Shown: positions 17,087-27,107 of the stretch, piece by piece | Numbering within the stretch: the stretch's first letter is position 1 | Layout: every line of letters begins with the position of its first letter | From: Sphingobium sp. JS3065 | GTDB taxonomy: Bacteria > Pseudomonadota > Alphaproteobacteria > Sphingomonadales > Sphingomonadaceae | Length of the DNA stretch: 64,000 nt | Assembly: GCF_026427355.1 (NCBI RefSeq) | Contig: NZ_CP102664.1 | Location: 2,728,001-2,792,000 of the forward strand | Reading direction: 5' to 3' | Notes under the pieces: model-generated | Databases searched by the model: none | What the model was told of the DNA's origin: nothing | What the model saw: the letters and a program-made list of their open reading frames with translations, nothing else | Program-made: the position numbers and the translations under genes

Positions 17087-19267
17087 ATGATCCGCGCGTA
17101 CATAATGGCTGCGACCATCGTAGGGGTCACTGCCCCGTCGCACGCGCAGAGCGTTCGGGATCAAGGCGAACAGCATCGCCGCGTAGAGGACGTAAGCGAG
17201 CCGTCCAGCGCGGATCGCGGCGACATCATCGTAACCGGTCGCTCTAATGAGATCGTAAAGCCCTATGCTGGAGGGCAGGTCGCGACAGGCGCAAGGCTTG
17301 GTCTGTTGGGCGACGTCGAAACGAAAAAGTCTCCCTTCAGCGTTGCGAGCTATACTGAGCAGTTGATCCTTGATCGCCAATCCAACACGGTTTCCAAGGC
17401 ATTGGAACTGGACCCGTCAATCCGCACGACGCAAGGGGCCGGCTCGCCTTTCGATACCTTCTACATTCGAGGCTTTCCCATCAACGAAGGGACGAGCGGC
17501 GAGCTCGCCTATGACGGCGTATTCGGCGTCGGCCCCAGCTTTCGCATTTTCACCGATTATGTGGAGCGGATCGAAGTGCTCAAGGGACCATCGGCCGCTT
17601 TGACCGGCGCTTCACCGAATGGGGGGATTGGCGGTGTCGTCAATGTCGTGCCCAAGCGGGCCGAAGACGATCTGACAAGAGCCACCGTCAATTACACATC
17701 GGCCCTGCGCTTAGGCACTAAGCTAGACGTCGGGCGGCGCTTTGGCGACCAACGCCAATGGGGCGTCCGGATCGTCGCTAGCATCGCAGACGGCGATACC
17801 GCATTCCGCCGTCAGGCGGAGAGAAGCGCAGTCACCATGCTGACGCTCGACCATCAGGGACGTCGTTTACGCGCATCGCTGTCCGTATATGGGCAGATCG
17901 ATCATATTACTGCACCCTTGCGGCCCTATTCCCTGGCCACTGGTGCTTCTATACCTCAGGCACCGAGTGGGCGCACCAATCTGACCCAGCGTTGGGAATT
18001 TTCGAAAATCGATGATCGCGGCGGCCTGTTCAAAGCCGAATATGATCTTAGTCGGGCCGTGACCATATTCGCCAATTTCGGCGGCAAGCGATCGGACGTG
18101 AACCGCTATTTCGCTTCGTCGCGCTCGATCCTCAACGCCCAGGGGGATACGATTACGGCCCCCGGCCTCTATGTCGGCAACATCAAGTCCTACGCGGTCG
18201 AAACTGGCATCCGGGCAGAGATCGCAACAGGTATCATCCGGCACAAGCTGGCCGCGCAATATTCTTTGTATGACGACGTTTTCCATCGGTACCTATCACC
18301 AACAACCACCCCCTATCGGTCAAACATTTATTTGCCCGGTCGCGCCCCCTACATTGCGCCCGCCGATATTGGCCTTAGGCCGCGCCTGTCGGACAGCAGG
18401 CTGGAGGGGTTCACCATTGCTGATACCATGATGGCAATGGATGAGCGTATTCTCCTGACAATCGGATTGCGCCGCCAGAACATCAAGGCACAAAATTTCT
18501 TAGCCAATGTCGGGACGCTTGCCGCATCCTACGATCGAAGCGCCACGACGCCGGTGGTTGGCCTGGTTGTCCGCCCAAATGAGCAAATCTCCCTCTACGG
18601 CAACTACGTCCAAGGATTGAGCCGGGGAGACGTTGCGCCAGCTTTGGCAGCAAATTCGGGAGAGATTCTGGCTCCCTATGTTGCCAAACAGATAGAAGCC
18701 GGAGTCAAGTTCGACTTTGGCCAGTTTGGCGGCGCAATCAGCCTTTTCCGCATAACTCGGCCGATCGGGGAACTCAGTTCTGGCGACGCCAATTCGCCCC
18801 GAATCTATGCCCAGACAGGTGAACAGCGCGTCAGGGGTGTTGAAGCCAGTGTATATGGCAATCTGACTTCACGCTTGTCTGTAATAGGCGGGGCAACGGT
18901 TCTCGACGCCAGCCTCAGCAAGACAGCTCTCACGACCAACATCGGAAATCGGCCTATTGGCGTGCCCAAATTGCAGGTCAACATGGGCGCGGACTGGAAG
19001 CCATGGCAGCGGTTTTCAGTGAATAGTTCGATCATCTGGACTGGGCGGCAATTCATCGACACCGCTAACCGCCATGCCTTACCAGCCTGGGCCAGGATGG
19101 ATGTCGGGTTGGGATATGTTGCTCCGGTTGGGCAGCGTGATATTACTTTAAGAGCGAACGTAAGCAATGTGACGAACAACAAATACTGGACCGGCGTTGC
19201 TTCCTTCGGAACATTTTTTCAAGGCAATCCGAGAACACTTTCATTTTCCGCTGCTGTAGAGCTGTAA
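17087..19267 (+). CDS. TonB-dependent siderophore receptor 2
   Basis: A second ferric-siderophore receptor of about 726 residues with a signal peptide ending in SHAQ, TonB-box-like DIIVTG, plug motifs TKKSPFSVASYT, FYIRGFPIN, VERIEVLKGPSAALTG and GGIGGVVNVVPKR, and a C-terminal barrel. It differs strongly from the first receptor, so the pair is not a recent duplication and probably recognises a different siderophore. AGAGG six bases ahead supports ATG 17087 over GTG 17081. Codon use looks less GC-biased than that of its neighbours, hinting at a separate origin. Confidence 0.88.
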   Translation: MIRAYIMAATIVGVTAPSHAQSVRDQGEQHRRVEDVSEPSSADRGDIIVTGRSNEIVKPYAGGQVATGARLGLLGDVETKKSPFSVASYTEQLILDRQSNTVSKALELDPSIRTTQGAGSPFDTFYIRGFPINEGTSGELAYDGVFGVGPSFRIFTDYVERIEVLKGPSAALTGASPNGGIGGVVNVVPKRAEDDLTRATVNYTSALRLGTKLDVGRRFGDQRQWGVRIVASIADGDTAFRRQAERSAVTMLTLDHQGRRLRASLSVYGQIDHITAPLRPYSLATGASIPQAPSGRTNLTQRWEFSKIDDRGGLFKAEYDLSRAVTIFANFGGKRSDVNRYFASSRSILNAQGDTITAPGLYVGNIKSYAVETGIRAEIATGIIRHKLAAQYSLYDDVFHRYLSPTTTPYRSNIYLPGRAPYIAPADIGLRPRLSDSRLEGFTIADTMMAMDERILLTIGLRRQNIKAQNFLANVGTLAASYDRSATTPVVGLVVRPNEQISLYGNYVQGLSRGDVAPALAANSGEILAPYVAKQIEAGVKFDFGQFGGAISLFRITRPIGELSSGDANSPRIYAQTGEQRVRGVEASVYGNLTSRLSVIGGATVLDASLSKTALTTNIGNRPIGVPKLQVNMGADWKPWQRFSVNSSIIWTGRQFIDTANRHALPAWARMDVGLGYVAPVGQRDITLRANVSNVTNNKYWTGVASFGTFFQGNPRTLSFSAAVEL

Positions 19268-19337
19268 CGGACAATGAATGGCATAGGTAACTTATCTTAG
19301 GCCGCCCACACTGCCTGCACCATAATTGGAGACATGT

Positions 19338-20090
19338 ATGCACCGCATTGCCGCCCTTATTCCGATCCTCATACCATCCGCCGCTATCGCGCAATCCGAT
19401 GATGCCCGCCCCAGGATCGTTGTCACCAGTGCGTCTACGATTCCGAGTTCGCCCGACCGTGCCGTGATCAGTTTCTCCGTCCACGGCGAGGGTGCAACCA
19501 GTGACGAGGCCGTGCGCGCCCTCGTCACGAAACGGGACGCGATCGAGAAGGGATTGGCAGGCGTGTTCGGCCGGCCCGACATACGCGCCGCGCAGATAGG
19601 GATCGCCGAGGTGCGTGGGCCTGACTGCAATCGCAACATCTACGGCAATCCGCGCCTCTCGACCGGCGAATGCGCAATCATTGGCCATACAGCCGATCTC
19701 CAGATGGAGATACGCACCGCAGCGGTGAACGAGGCCGGCACGATGGTGTCGCTGGCGGGACGTCTCGGCGCGACTAACCCCCGCATCGATCGCTTCTTCC
19801 TCGCCGAGGACAAGGAGATACGGCGGCGCGGGGTCACGGAGGCGCTGGCCGAAGCGAGGCTTCAGGCGGAAGCTATTGCGCGCGCCTCCGGCGTTAAGCT
19901 GGGCGGCGTCCTCAGCGTCTCCAACCTCAGTTTCAACGGCCCAGGCCCGTATGATGAGATCGCCGTCACAGCGCAGCGGGTCAGCGCGCCGCCCCCGCCT
20001 CCACCGCCGCCGCCGGTCGCAATCGGACTGAAGCCCCGCGCGATCGAAACGCAGGTGAAAGTACAAGTGGTCTACGCAATTCAACCCTGA
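19338..20090 (+). CDS. SIMPL-domain (DUF541) periplasmic protein
   Basis: A 250-residue exported protein: signal peptide to about residue 15, then a SIMPL/DUF541 domain (RIVVTSASTIPSSPDRA opening, FFLAEDKEIRRRGVTEALAEAR, QAEAIARASGVKLG near residue 185). The C-terminal part has a run of nine prolines before VAIGLKPRAIETQ. SIMPL proteins are small envelope proteins of unclear function, some linked to oxidative stress. It follows receptor 2 by 70 bp on the same strand and may belong to the iron operon. GGAG ahead of ATG 19338 supports this start. Confidence 0.75.
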   Translation: MHRIAALIPILIPSAAIAQSDDARPRIVVTSASTIPSSPDRAVISFSVHGEGATSDEAVRALVTKRDAIEKGLAGVFGRPDIRAAQIGIAEVRGPDCNRNIYGNPRLSTGECAIIGHTADLQMEIRTAAVNEAGTMVSLAGRLGATNPRIDRFFLAEDKEIRRRGVTEALAEARLQAEAIARASGVKLGGVLSVSNLSFNGPGPYDEIAVTAQRVSAPPPPPPPPPVAIGLKPRAIETQVKVQVVYAIQP

Positions 20091-20328
20091 CGTTACCCGC
20101 ACCCGGCATGTCAGAAGCCGTCGTTTCTCCGCGTCCGAAAACGCTGGTTTTAGCACCACGCGGGCATCCGCAGCTTCAGTCAGCGCGGGCAGAGGCGGGC
20201 TGTGCCGAAAGCGGAGGTTGTAGGTCCGTCCACGGAACGACCGTTTTCTCCCACGCCCCGTCACATAGTGTCGCTGAGATTCTGAAGGTTTGGACGGCAT
20301 CTGAAATCGCGACACGAGCTACCAGACG

Positions 20329-20550
20329 CTAGCGGATGTGCCGAGGACGGCCGCCCCGCTGAATCGGGGGATCGCTGCTCATGCGCGCCCACTCGCGAGC
20401 AATCTCTGGGAGCCAACGAGGCCTTGCCAGCGCAGCAACGCGCGGTGGCAGTTTTTCAGGACATTGCGATACCATCCGGCAGATGGTGCTTTCAGAATAG
20501 CCCAAGAACTTCGATAGCTCCCTGGGCGTCCAGAGCCTATCGTCTTCCAT
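20329..20550 (-). CDS. Small helix-turn-helix protein (excisionase/AlpA-like)
   Basis: A 73-residue protein: RLWTPRELSKFLGYSESTICRMV is a winged-HTH of the MerR/excisionase kind (shown here in part: LSKFLGYSESTICRMV), followed by a basic C-terminus. Such proteins control mobile-element excision or transfer. The gene is last in the trb-derived operon and its start overlaps the DUF736 gene by 14 bases. The longer reading from 20607 has no ribosome site and is less likely. Confidence 0.55.
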   Translation of the reverse strand: MEDDRLWTPRELSKFLGYSESTICRMVSQCPEKLPPRVAALARPRWLPEIAREWARMSSDPPIQRGGRPRHIR

Positions 20551-20917
20551 CACCAAGGTTTCTCGCTTGATGATCCCGCTGTTTTCTCTGCGGCCGGCAG
20601 GGCTCACCGAAAGTCATAACCAGTTGTGCTGATATCCCTTCGGGGTCGGGAAATAGCGCAGCACTGATCGGGCAAAGCGGATCGTCGATCAGAACGCGCA
20701 GGTAATCGCGCGGAGGTTCGGTGCGCGACTGCCGCTCCCAAGCGTCCCCAATCGCTTGCCAACCCATCATGACCCGGAACGCCGGATCGCTATCAGTCAC
20801 GCGATTGTCACTCGGGACCAGACGGACTTTGCGCTGAATCGTGAGGGTGTGAATTTCGCCCTCCCAACCATCCTGCTTAGACCGTTTAAATCGACCGATG
20901 ATCCTCCGTCTCATCAT
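20537..20917 (-). CDS. DUF736 family protein
   Basis: A 126-residue protein whose first ~100 residues fit DUF736: IIGRFKRSKQDGWEGEIHTL, FRVMMGWQAIGDAWER and DYLRVLIDDPLCPISAALF. DUF736 genes are regularly found in conjugative plasmids and ICEs of proteobacteria near trb or traG genes; the function is unknown. The basic C-terminal ~25 residues go beyond the usual family end and overlap the next gene. Lies two bases after the DUF2274 stop. Confidence 0.7.
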   Translation of the reverse strand: MMRRRIIGRFKRSKQDGWEGEIHTLTIQRKVRLVPSDNRVTDSDPAFRVMMGWQAIGDAWERQSRTEPPRDYLRVLIDDPLCPISAALFPDPEGISAQLVMTFGEPCRPQRKQRDHQARNLGDGRR

Positions 20918-20919
20918 GT

Positions 20920-21138
20920 TCAGGCCTCTGCCACCTTGCGCGCCTTGGCGAACGCGCGGTCACTGGCGAGGAAGGATTCGAGCATCGCGGGGATCAGGTC
21001 GGCGACCGTCGCTGCCTTATCCTCATAGGTGGTGCGGTAGAGGGCTAGATAGGCGCGCAAGTCGGCGTCGAGGTCGGGCGTGACGGTGATCCCGATTTTG
21101 ACCGGCGTGCGGTCGGGGAGCTTGGCGATTTTGAGCAT
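20920..21138 (-). CDS. DUF2274 family protein of trb locus
   Basis: A 72-residue protein starting MLKIAKLPDRTPVKIGITV, the DUF2274 pattern seen directly downstream of trbI in many ICE and plasmid transfer regions. It looks like a ribbon-helix-helix or antitoxin-sized protein, but no function is known. The ATG at 21138 is 14 bases after the trbI stop; an earlier open stretch is discarded because it overlaps trbI. Confidence 0.75.
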   Translation of the reverse strand: MLKIAKLPDRTPVKIGITVTPDLDADLRAYLALYRTTYEDKAATVADLIPAMLESFLASDRAFAKARKVAEA

Positions 21139-21152
21139 GGGGGCGTCTCCTG

Positions 21153-22466
21153 TCAGCGCCCGCCCCATTCCCGGAGGACCAGATCCTTGTGAACGATCAC
21201 GCGGAGCGGCCATCCGGGACGGACGGTGATGGTGGGATGGATGTCGAGGTTCTTCGAGACGATCTGCTGGACCGCCTGATTGGCGGACTGCTGAGTGGAC
21301 TGGCGGAGCGCCCGTACAAGGTCGCTCTCATCGTCCCCGATCGACAATTCGGTGCCGACGCCGAGCAGCGTCGATAGCGCCACGCCCTTGAGCAAGCGCC
21401 AGGTGTGGTGATCCACCTTGTCGGACAGGCCGGCATAGCCTGCCGCGTCGGTGGCGGGCAGATTGTCGATCTGGATCGAACTGCCATCGGGCAGGATAAT
21501 CCGCTGCCAGACGAGCAGCGCGCGGCTCTGCCCGAACGCCACCACGCTGTCGTAGCTGCCGATCAGTCGGGAGCCTTGCGGAATCAGCAGCGTGCGGCCC
21601 GTCACGGTATCGAACACATTCTCCGTCACCTGCGCGACGACCATGCCGGGGAGGTCCGAGTTGAGGCCGGTGAGAAGGCTGGCGGCGATCACGCTGCCGG
21701 CCATCACCTGATAGGGCGAGGCCGGAGTCTGGAGCGCATGGGCGTTGTAAATGCCGCCCGATGCCGATTGCCCGACAAAATCCAGCTTGCGCTGCTGGTT
21801 GTTCTGGTCGCGCTCGGGGTCCAGCGCCAGCCGGTCTGTTTGAGCTGGTTCGCCTGCCATCGGGGTTGCGCCCGCTGCTTCTGCTTCCGCTGGGGCGGAG
21901 ACCGCTGCCACCGCGCGGCCGGACGATTGCACCATGACGCCGGCTTCGCGCGCCTGTGCCGCCTGCGCCGCGATGCGCTGGCGCTCGGCTTCGGCCGCCT
22001 GTTCCTGCGGCGTCATGCTTGGCGGCATCGCGCTATCGCCGGGTAACCCGCCGCCTGCCTCAAGCTGGCGCTGGCGTTCGAGGATCGGCCGCCCGAGATC
22101 ACCGGGGAGCGGCGCTCCCAGGATCGGGATTCCGGGCGCGACCTCGCCGTAATTGCCGGGAAGGTTGGCAACCGCATCGGCAGGTGTCTTGCGGTCGCTG
22201 ATGGCGCGCTCATCGGCGGCGTTGACGATATGAAGCGTCTTCGGCCCCAGCGCCATCCATGCAACGCCTGCGATGGCGAGCGAACTGGCGGCGGCCCCGC
22301 CGATGATGACGCCGCGCCGGAAGCGGACGACGCGGCGCGGGGCCGCGCGCAGCATGAGGGTTTCTGGCGGGGCCTTGGATTGCGGCGCAGATTCCGGCAC
22401 CGGCGCGGTGGGTGCCGTGGGTTCGGGCGCGTCGGGATCGACGGGCGGGTTCGGGGCGGCGCTCAT
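21153..22466 (-). CDS. trbI: Conjugal transfer protein TrbI (VirB10-like)
   Basis: Type IV secretion core-complex protein that spans inner and outer membranes. The 437-residue sequence has a Pro-rich cytoplasmic N-terminus, one membrane span near residues 50-70 (GVIIGGAAASSLAIAGVAWM), a periplasmic linker with QEQAAEAERQRIAAQ, and the conserved VirB10 C-terminal barrel: YQVMAGSVIAASLLTGLNSD, LLIPQGSRLIGSYDS, LPATDAAGYAGL. The start overlaps the trbG stop. The protein looks intact, but the upstream genes of the system are missing here. Confidence 0.93.
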   Translation of the reverse strand: MSAAPNPPVDPDAPEPTAPTAPVPESAPQSKAPPETLMLRAAPRRVVRFRRGVIIGGAAASSLAIAGVAWMALGPKTLHIVNAADERAISDRKTPADAVANLPGNYGEVAPGIPILGAPLPGDLGRPILERQRQLEAGGGLPGDSAMPPSMTPQEQAAEAERQRIAAQAAQAREAGVMVQSSGRAVAAVSAPAEAEAAGATPMAGEPAQTDRLALDPERDQNNQQRKLDFVGQSASGGIYNAHALQTPASPYQVMAGSVIAASLLTGLNSDLPGMVVAQVTENVFDTVTGRTLLIPQGSRLIGSYDSVVAFGQSRALLVWQRIILPDGSSIQIDNLPATDAAGYAGLSDKVDHHTWRLLKGVALSTLLGVGTELSIGDDESDLVRALRQSTQQSANQAVQQIVSKNLDIHPTITVRPGWPLRVIVHKDLVLREWGGR

Positions 22467-23431
22467 TTGCGGGCCCTCCCGTCCGTGCGGGCGATCCGCA
22501 CGACCTGCTGCGGCTTCTCGCCAAGGCGAAGCTCCGCCGCCGCGAACAGGCGATCGACGATGTAGTGGTTGCCGCTGACGCGGTAGTTGACCAGTTGCGT
22601 GTCACCCAGTGGCCCGACGACGAACAGCGGCGGCGCCTCGCCCTGATCGAGCCGTCCCGGAAACTCGATATAGACCTTCGCGCCGTCGTCCCATGCACGC
22701 ACCGGCCGCCAAGGCGGACTGTCGCCACTGATCTCATAGCGGAACCTGAGACTGGTGAGCGCGATATTCTCCGCGACCGGCCGCGCCTGCTCGGCACGGG
22801 CATTCTGGCCGCGCAAGGCCATCAGCCGGTCCTGCGGATAGGTCCAGCTTATCGCCGCCATCGCGGTGGCGTCGGTGCTTTCGAGCGCGAGGTGATAGGC
22901 GCGGCGGTCGGTCGTGATGACCATGTTCGTGACAAGGCCGGCGGCGAAGGGCTTCACCAGGACATGCACGCGCGCCGCATCGCCCGCGCCGCTGGTCGTA
23001 TCGCCGATGATCCAGCGGACCGTATCGCCGGCCGACACCGCTACCAGCTTCTCACCGGCCTGCAAGGCGATGTCGCTGACCCGCTCAGGGGCGGTGTAAA
23101 GCCGGTACAGCGCGCCTTCGGCCCAGGGATAGACCTGCACGGCGTTGATGTAGCCGGCGCTCGATGGCTCGCGCGTCGAGGCCCGGTTCGCGGCTTCTAT
23201 CCGCGCGATGGGCGCGCGCGTCTCGCCCTTCACCGATGGCGGGGGCTGAAGCTGGCCGGGAAGCGGAAGCGGCACCGGCTGTTCGACGATCTCGACGGGC
23301 CGGGGCGGTTCGGCCTCGATTGCGGCGGGCCGGAACTCGGCCGCGTCATAGCTGATCGCGGGCGGCGGGGTCTTGCCCGCACAGGCGGCAAGCGCCAGCG
23401 TCGAGGCGCACAGGAACATGGTCCGGGTCAT
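22463..23431 (-). CDS. trbG: Conjugal transfer protein TrbG (VirB9-like)
   Basis: Outer-membrane-associated component of the T4SS core. The 322-residue protein has a lipobox-like ALAACAG at residues 13-19, a VirB9 N-lobe (YPWAEGALYRLYTAPERVSD, GDTVRWIIGDT, HVLVKPF) and the C-terminal domain (LTSLRFRYEISGD, NYRVSGNHYIVDRLF). It overlaps both trbF and trbI by four bases, showing an operon. Confidence 0.93.
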   Translation of the reverse strand: MTRTMFLCASTLALAACAGKTPPPAISYDAAEFRPAAIEAEPPRPVEIVEQPVPLPLPGQLQPPPSVKGETRAPIARIEAANRASTREPSSAGYINAVQVYPWAEGALYRLYTAPERVSDIALQAGEKLVAVSAGDTVRWIIGDTTSGAGDAARVHVLVKPFAAGLVTNMVITTDRRAYHLALESTDATAMAAISWTYPQDRLMALRGQNARAEQARPVAENIALTSLRFRYEISGDSPPWRPVRAWDDGAKVYIEFPGRLDQGEAPPLFVVGPLGDTQLVNYRVSGNHYIVDRLFAAAELRLGEKPQQVVRIARTDGRARK

Positions 23432-24276
23432 TGTTCGGGTTCTCCTTCATGGGTGGGGATGGCGGGCGCGGCCGGGAGCGGCGCGGCCTCCGGGATGGCC
23501 GGCGCGGTCGGTGTTGGCTGCGCAGGTGTGGGCGCTGCGGGCATAGCACCCACCTGAGGCCGTGGCCCGTTCTGGCCCGACGATGAGGGCTGCCCTTCCA
23601 GTTCGCGAGCCCAGTCGATCGCATTGACGAACAGGCCTAGCGGGTTCTTGCGCAGCGCATCGGCGGTCTTTGGCGGTCGGAGCATCACGGTCAGCATGGC
23701 GGTCCAGCGCTCGGTCTTTGCCAGGCTGCCCCGCTCGTAGATGCTCTCGGTCCATTTGACCTGAAAGCTGGTGTCGGATGCACGCACCACGCTCGTTACC
23801 TGCACCGATACGCTGCGCTGGCCGATCCCGGCGAACGGGTCATTGCTGCGGGCATATTCGTTGAGGAAGATCGCCGCGCGATCGCTCGCGAAGTCGTAGG
23901 CGTCGAGCCAATTGCGCTTGACCAATACCGGGTCGGTGGAAACGGACCGCACGTTCGATATGAGCCGGCCGAGATGCCATGCGACCTGCCCGTCGGTGGG
24001 CTGGTAGTTCTGGATCGCGGGCGCGACTGAACGCGCCTCTCCGAGCCGATCGACCTCCACGACATAGGGCGCGACGCGGCTTTGCATCGACTGCCAGACG
24101 TTGGAGCCGATCAACACCCCGGTCAGGCCCAAGCATCCGAAGGCGACGAGCCGCCAGTTCTTTGCCTGCACGCGGGCGGAACCGATGCGCTCGTCCCAGA
24201 GCTGGCCCGCGCGTTGGTAGGGGGTTTCAGGCTGCGGGCTGTGCCCATAACGCTGGATGGCTCGTTTGAAGATCAT
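23428..24276 (-). CDS. trbF: Conjugal transfer protein TrbF (VirB8-like)
   Basis: Inner-membrane T4SS assembly factor. About 282 residues: cytoplasmic N-terminus YQRAGQLWDERIGSARVQ, a membrane span near 45-65 (LVAFGCLGLTGVLIG), then the VirB8/NTF2-like periplasmic domain with VEVDRLGEA, FQVKWTESIYERG and LGLFVNAIDWARELEG. A Pro/Ala-rich tail follows. AGGAG nine bases upstream favours ATG 24276 over GTG 24282. It lies directly after the trbL fragment. Confidence 0.9.
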   Translation of the reverse strand: MIFKRAIQRYGHSPQPETPYQRAGQLWDERIGSARVQAKNWRLVAFGCLGLTGVLIGSNVWQSMQSRVAPYVVEVDRLGEARSVAPAIQNYQPTDGQVAWHLGRLISNVRSVSTDPVLVKRNWLDAYDFASDRAAIFLNEYARSNDPFAGIGQRSVSVQVTSVVRASDTSFQVKWTESIYERGSLAKTERWTAMLTVMLRPPKTADALRKNPLGLFVNAIDWARELEGQPSSSGQNGPRPQVGAMPAAPTPAQPTPTAPAIPEAAPLPAAPAIPTHEGEPEQ

Positions 24277-24282
24277 GGACAC

Positions 24283-24629
24283 TTACTCCTTGTCGCTGAG
24301 GTTGGGATTGGCGGCGGAACCGGGACGATCGCCGTCCTTGATGGTCTGCATCGCCATGTGGCGGTGATGACGGGCGGTCTGCTGCGCACGCAGGCTGCGC
24401 GCCCAGGCGGGCGCACTATCCGGCGCGCCCGCGCCGGAGCCTGAAGCGGCGGAAGCAGCGGGTGCTGGGGAAGTCCGTCCGGCATTCCATGCCGCCTGCT
24501 GTCCGCGTTCAGCGCTTTCCCGGAAAGGTGTCGCCACGCGGGATGCGAATGACCGCGCGCCCTGCATCGCCGCGCCGCCCGCTGCGCTCGCCATGCCGCC
24601 AAGGCCGGCGCCTGTGAATAAGCCTGCAA
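24283..24629 (-). pseudogene. trbL: trbL, 3' fragment truncated by IS21 element
   Basis: The frame ending at 24283 encodes the hydrophilic TrbL tail: GLFTGAGLGGMASAAGGAAM, WARSLRAQQTARHHRHMAMQ and the family-typical DGDRPGSAANPNLSDKE ending. It is open back into the left end of the IS element at 24630 and has no start of its own. The N-terminal membrane domain of TrbL does not reappear on the other side of the element, so the 5' part of trbL and everything upstream of it (trbJ, trbE-B) has been deleted. Confidence 0.85.
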
Positions 24630-24725
24630 TGTTGACCCCAGTTTTGGGGTGATGGGCGTCCAAAGTTGACCCCCTGAACGGTTGCGGTTCAGGCTCTTGC
24701 ACTTTGCTGCGGGAGCGGGTGGGAG

Positions 24726-26237
24726 ATGCTGATCGTGGAGACGGTGGCGCGCATCCGGCGCGAGTTTTTCGTCAAGGGCAAGTCGATCAAGGAGATCGTG
24801 CGGGACCTTGGCGTTTCGCGGAACACGGTTCGCAAGGTGCTGCGCTCGGGCGAGACGGCTTTCACATACGAACGCAGCGTGCAGCCCTTGCCGAAGTTGG
24901 GGCCTTGGGCCTCCGATCTGAACAAGCTGCTGGAGGCGAACGACCACAAGGTCCGGCGCGAGCGGCTGACGATGGTCAGGGTGTTCGAGGAGTTGCAGGG
25001 TCTTGGCTATCGTGGCGGCTATGACGCGGTCCGACGGTATGCGGCAAACTGGCATCGAGAGCGCTCAGCGGTGACAGCGGCGGCCTATGTGCCGCTGAGC
25101 TTCGCACCTGGTGAAGCCTACCAGTTCGACTGGAGCCATGAGATCGTCGTCATTGCCGGGGCGACGACCACGGTGAAGGTCGCGCACATGCGGCTTTGCC
25201 ATAGCCGGATGTTCTACGTGCGGGCTTATCCGCGTGAGAGCCAGGAGATGGTCTTCGATGCTCATGACAAGGCGTTCGCCTTCTTCGGTGGCGCCTGCCA
25301 GCGCGGTATTTACGACAACATGAAGACGGCGGTCGACGCGATCTTTGCCGGTCGCGAGCGCCAGTATAACCGCCGCTTCCAACAGATGTGCGGGCATTAT
25401 CTGGTCGAGCCGGTTGCCTGCACGCCGGCGTCGGGGTGGGAAAAAGGCCAGGTCGAGAATCAGGTGGGCCTGGTGCGCGAACGCTTCTTCACACCCCGGT
25501 TGCGGTTCAAGAGCTACGCCGAGATGAACGCATGGCTGGAGGATCGCTGTGTCACGCGGGCGAAGCACGCGGCGCATCCCGAGTTGAAGGACCGGACGGT
25601 CTGGGAGGTGTTCGAGACCGCGGACCGTCCCGCCCTGATCGCCTATCGCGGACCCTTCGACGGCTTCCACGCTTTGCCCGCGTCGGTATCGAAGACGCTG
25701 TTGGTGCGGTTCGACTATAATAAATACTCGGTACATGCGGCGGCAGCGGGGCGGCCGGTGGATATCCACGCCTATGCCCACCGCATCGTCATCCGGCAGG
25801 AAGGCGAGATAGTCGGCGAACATGACCGCCGGTTCGGCCGTGACCAGACGATCTATGATCCCTGGCATTACGTCCCTGTCCTGGCGAGAAAGCCCGGCGC
25901 GCTGCGCAACGGCGCACCGTTCAAGGACTGGGCGCTTCCACCCGCAATCGAGCGGGTACGTCGCCGCCTGAGTGGCCATTCTGATGGCGACCGCCAGATG
26001 GTCGGCATCCTGACGGCGGTCCTGAGCGATGGGCTTGATGCGGTCGAGGCAGCGTGCGCCGAGGCGCTGATCGGCGGCACCGTCAGCCGCGATGTCGTGC
26101 TCAATATCCTGACCCGTCAGCGCCAGCCATCGGCGCCGCTGACCATCGCCACGCCCGAGGCGCTCCGGCTCCGTCACGAGCCCGTCGCCGACTGCGCCCG
26201 TTACGATAGCCTGAGGAGGTTCTATGGAACGCCATGA
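24726..26237 (+). CDS. istA: IS21-family transposase IstA
   Basis: A 503-residue transposase: N-terminal helix-turn-helix ([20 protein letters not shown]), then a DDE integrase core beginning [12 protein letters not shown] (first Asp), with [11 protein letters not shown] (second Asp) and the catalytic Glu in the following [12 protein letters not shown]. The C-terminal Mu-type domain ends near [12 protein letters not shown]. It overlaps istB by 14 bases. It appears full length and potentially active. Confidence 0.93.
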   Translation: MLIVETVARIRREFFVKGKSIKEIVRDLGVSRNTVRKVLRSGETAFTYERSVQPLPKLGPWASDLNKLLEANDHKVRRERLTMVRVFEELQGLGYRGGYDAVRRYAANWHRERSAVTAAAYVPLSFAPGEAYQFDWSHEIVVIAGATTTVKVAHMRLCHSRMFYVRAYPRESQEMVFDAHDKAFAFFGGACQRGIYDNMKTAVDAIFAGRERQYNRRFQQMCGHYLVEPVACTPASGWEKGQVENQVGLVRERFFTPRLRFKSYAEMNAWLEDRCVTRAKHAAHPELKDRTVWEVFETADRPALIAYRGPFDGFHALPASVSKTLLVRFDYNKYSVHAAAAGRPVDIHAYAHRIVIRQEGEIVGEHDRRFGRDQTIYDPWHYVPVLARKPGALRNGAPFKDWALPPAIERVRRRLSGHSDGDRQMVGILTAVLSDGLDAVEAACAEALIGGTVSRDVVLNILTRQRQPSAPLTIATPEALRLRHEPVADCARYDSLRRFYGTP

Positions 26238-26958
26238 GATACTGGAGATGATGGGGACGCTCAAGCTCGCGGGCATGCGGCACGCCTATGATGAGGTGAT
26301 CGCCGATGCGGTGAAGCGACAACATAGCCCAAGCCGCGTGGTCGGTGATCTGCTGAAGGCCGAGATCGACGAAAAGCAGGCGCGCTCGATCAAATATCAG
26401 ATGACGATCGCCAAGCTGCCGCTGGCCAAGGAAATTACGGCGTTCGACTTTGCCGAAACGCCAATCAACGAAGGGCTGGTGCGCGATCTGGCCACCGGCG
26501 CCTTCCTGGCCAACCAGCGCAATGCCGTGCTGGTCGGAGGGACCGGGACCGGAAAAACCCACCTTGCCATTGCGATCGGACGCTCCTGTGTGCGCACCGG
26601 CGCCAGGGTCAGATATTACAACACCATCGACCTGGTGAACCGGCTCGAAGCTGAAACCCGCGCAGGAAAAGCGGGGCGCATTGCCGATCATCTGTCCCGG
26701 CTCGACCTGGTGATCCTCGACGAACTGGGCTATCTGCCGTTCGCGCTGTCTGGCGGTCAGTTGCTGTTCCACCTGGTCAGCCGGCTCTACGAGCAGACCT
26801 CGATCATGGTAACCACCAACCTCGCGTTCGGCGAATGGCCCTCGGTGTTCGGCGACGCCAAGATGACCACCGCGCTGCTCGACCGGCTGACGCACCATTG
26901 CGATATCATCGAAACCGGCAACGAGAGCTGGCGCTTCAAGAACCGCGAAGCTGCCTGA
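26224..26958 (+). CDS. istB: IS21-family helper ATPase IstB
   Basis: A 244-residue DnaC/IstB-type AAA+ ATPase that assembles on target DNA and directs IstA. Walker A is [10 protein letters not shown] near residue 103, Walker [14 protein letters not shown], and [10 protein letters not shown] closes the protein as usual in IstB. GGAGG lies ahead of the ATG at 26224. Intact. Confidence 0.94.
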   Translation: MERHEILEMMGTLKLAGMRHAYDEVIADAVKRQHSPSRVVGDLLKAEIDEKQARSIKYQMTIAKLPLAKEITAFDFAETPINEGLVRDLATGAFLANQRNAVLVGGTGTGKTHLAIAIGRSCVRTGARVRYYNTIDLVNRLEAETRAGKAGRIADHLSRLDLVILDELGYLPFALSGGQLLFHLVSRLYEQTSIMVTTNLAFGEWPSVFGDAKMTTALLDRLTHHCDIIETGNESWRFKNREAA

Positions 26959-27107
26959 TAGCCCAGGAGAAACGCCATCGGCATGGGGGTGAGCCGGCTC
27001 CGGGCTACGCCCTCCGCCGCCTCACCCCCATGCCGACGATCCTGGCGCACTATCAGGGGGTCAATGTTGGGCGCTTATCAGGGGTGAATATCCGGGGCCG
27101 ATTGACA

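Larger units (their letters stand above)
24630..27107 (+). mobile_element. IS21-family insertion sequence
   Basis: A 2,478-bp element with istA and istB. The outer ends are 5'-TG (24630) and CA-3' (27107), as in the IS21 family. Internal end repeats containing TTGACCCCCTGA are present at both ends (24665 region; complement near 27050). Both ORFs look intact. The bases flanking the two ends do not match, so no target duplication is visible, and the two flanks belong to unrelated genes. Confidence 0.85.
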
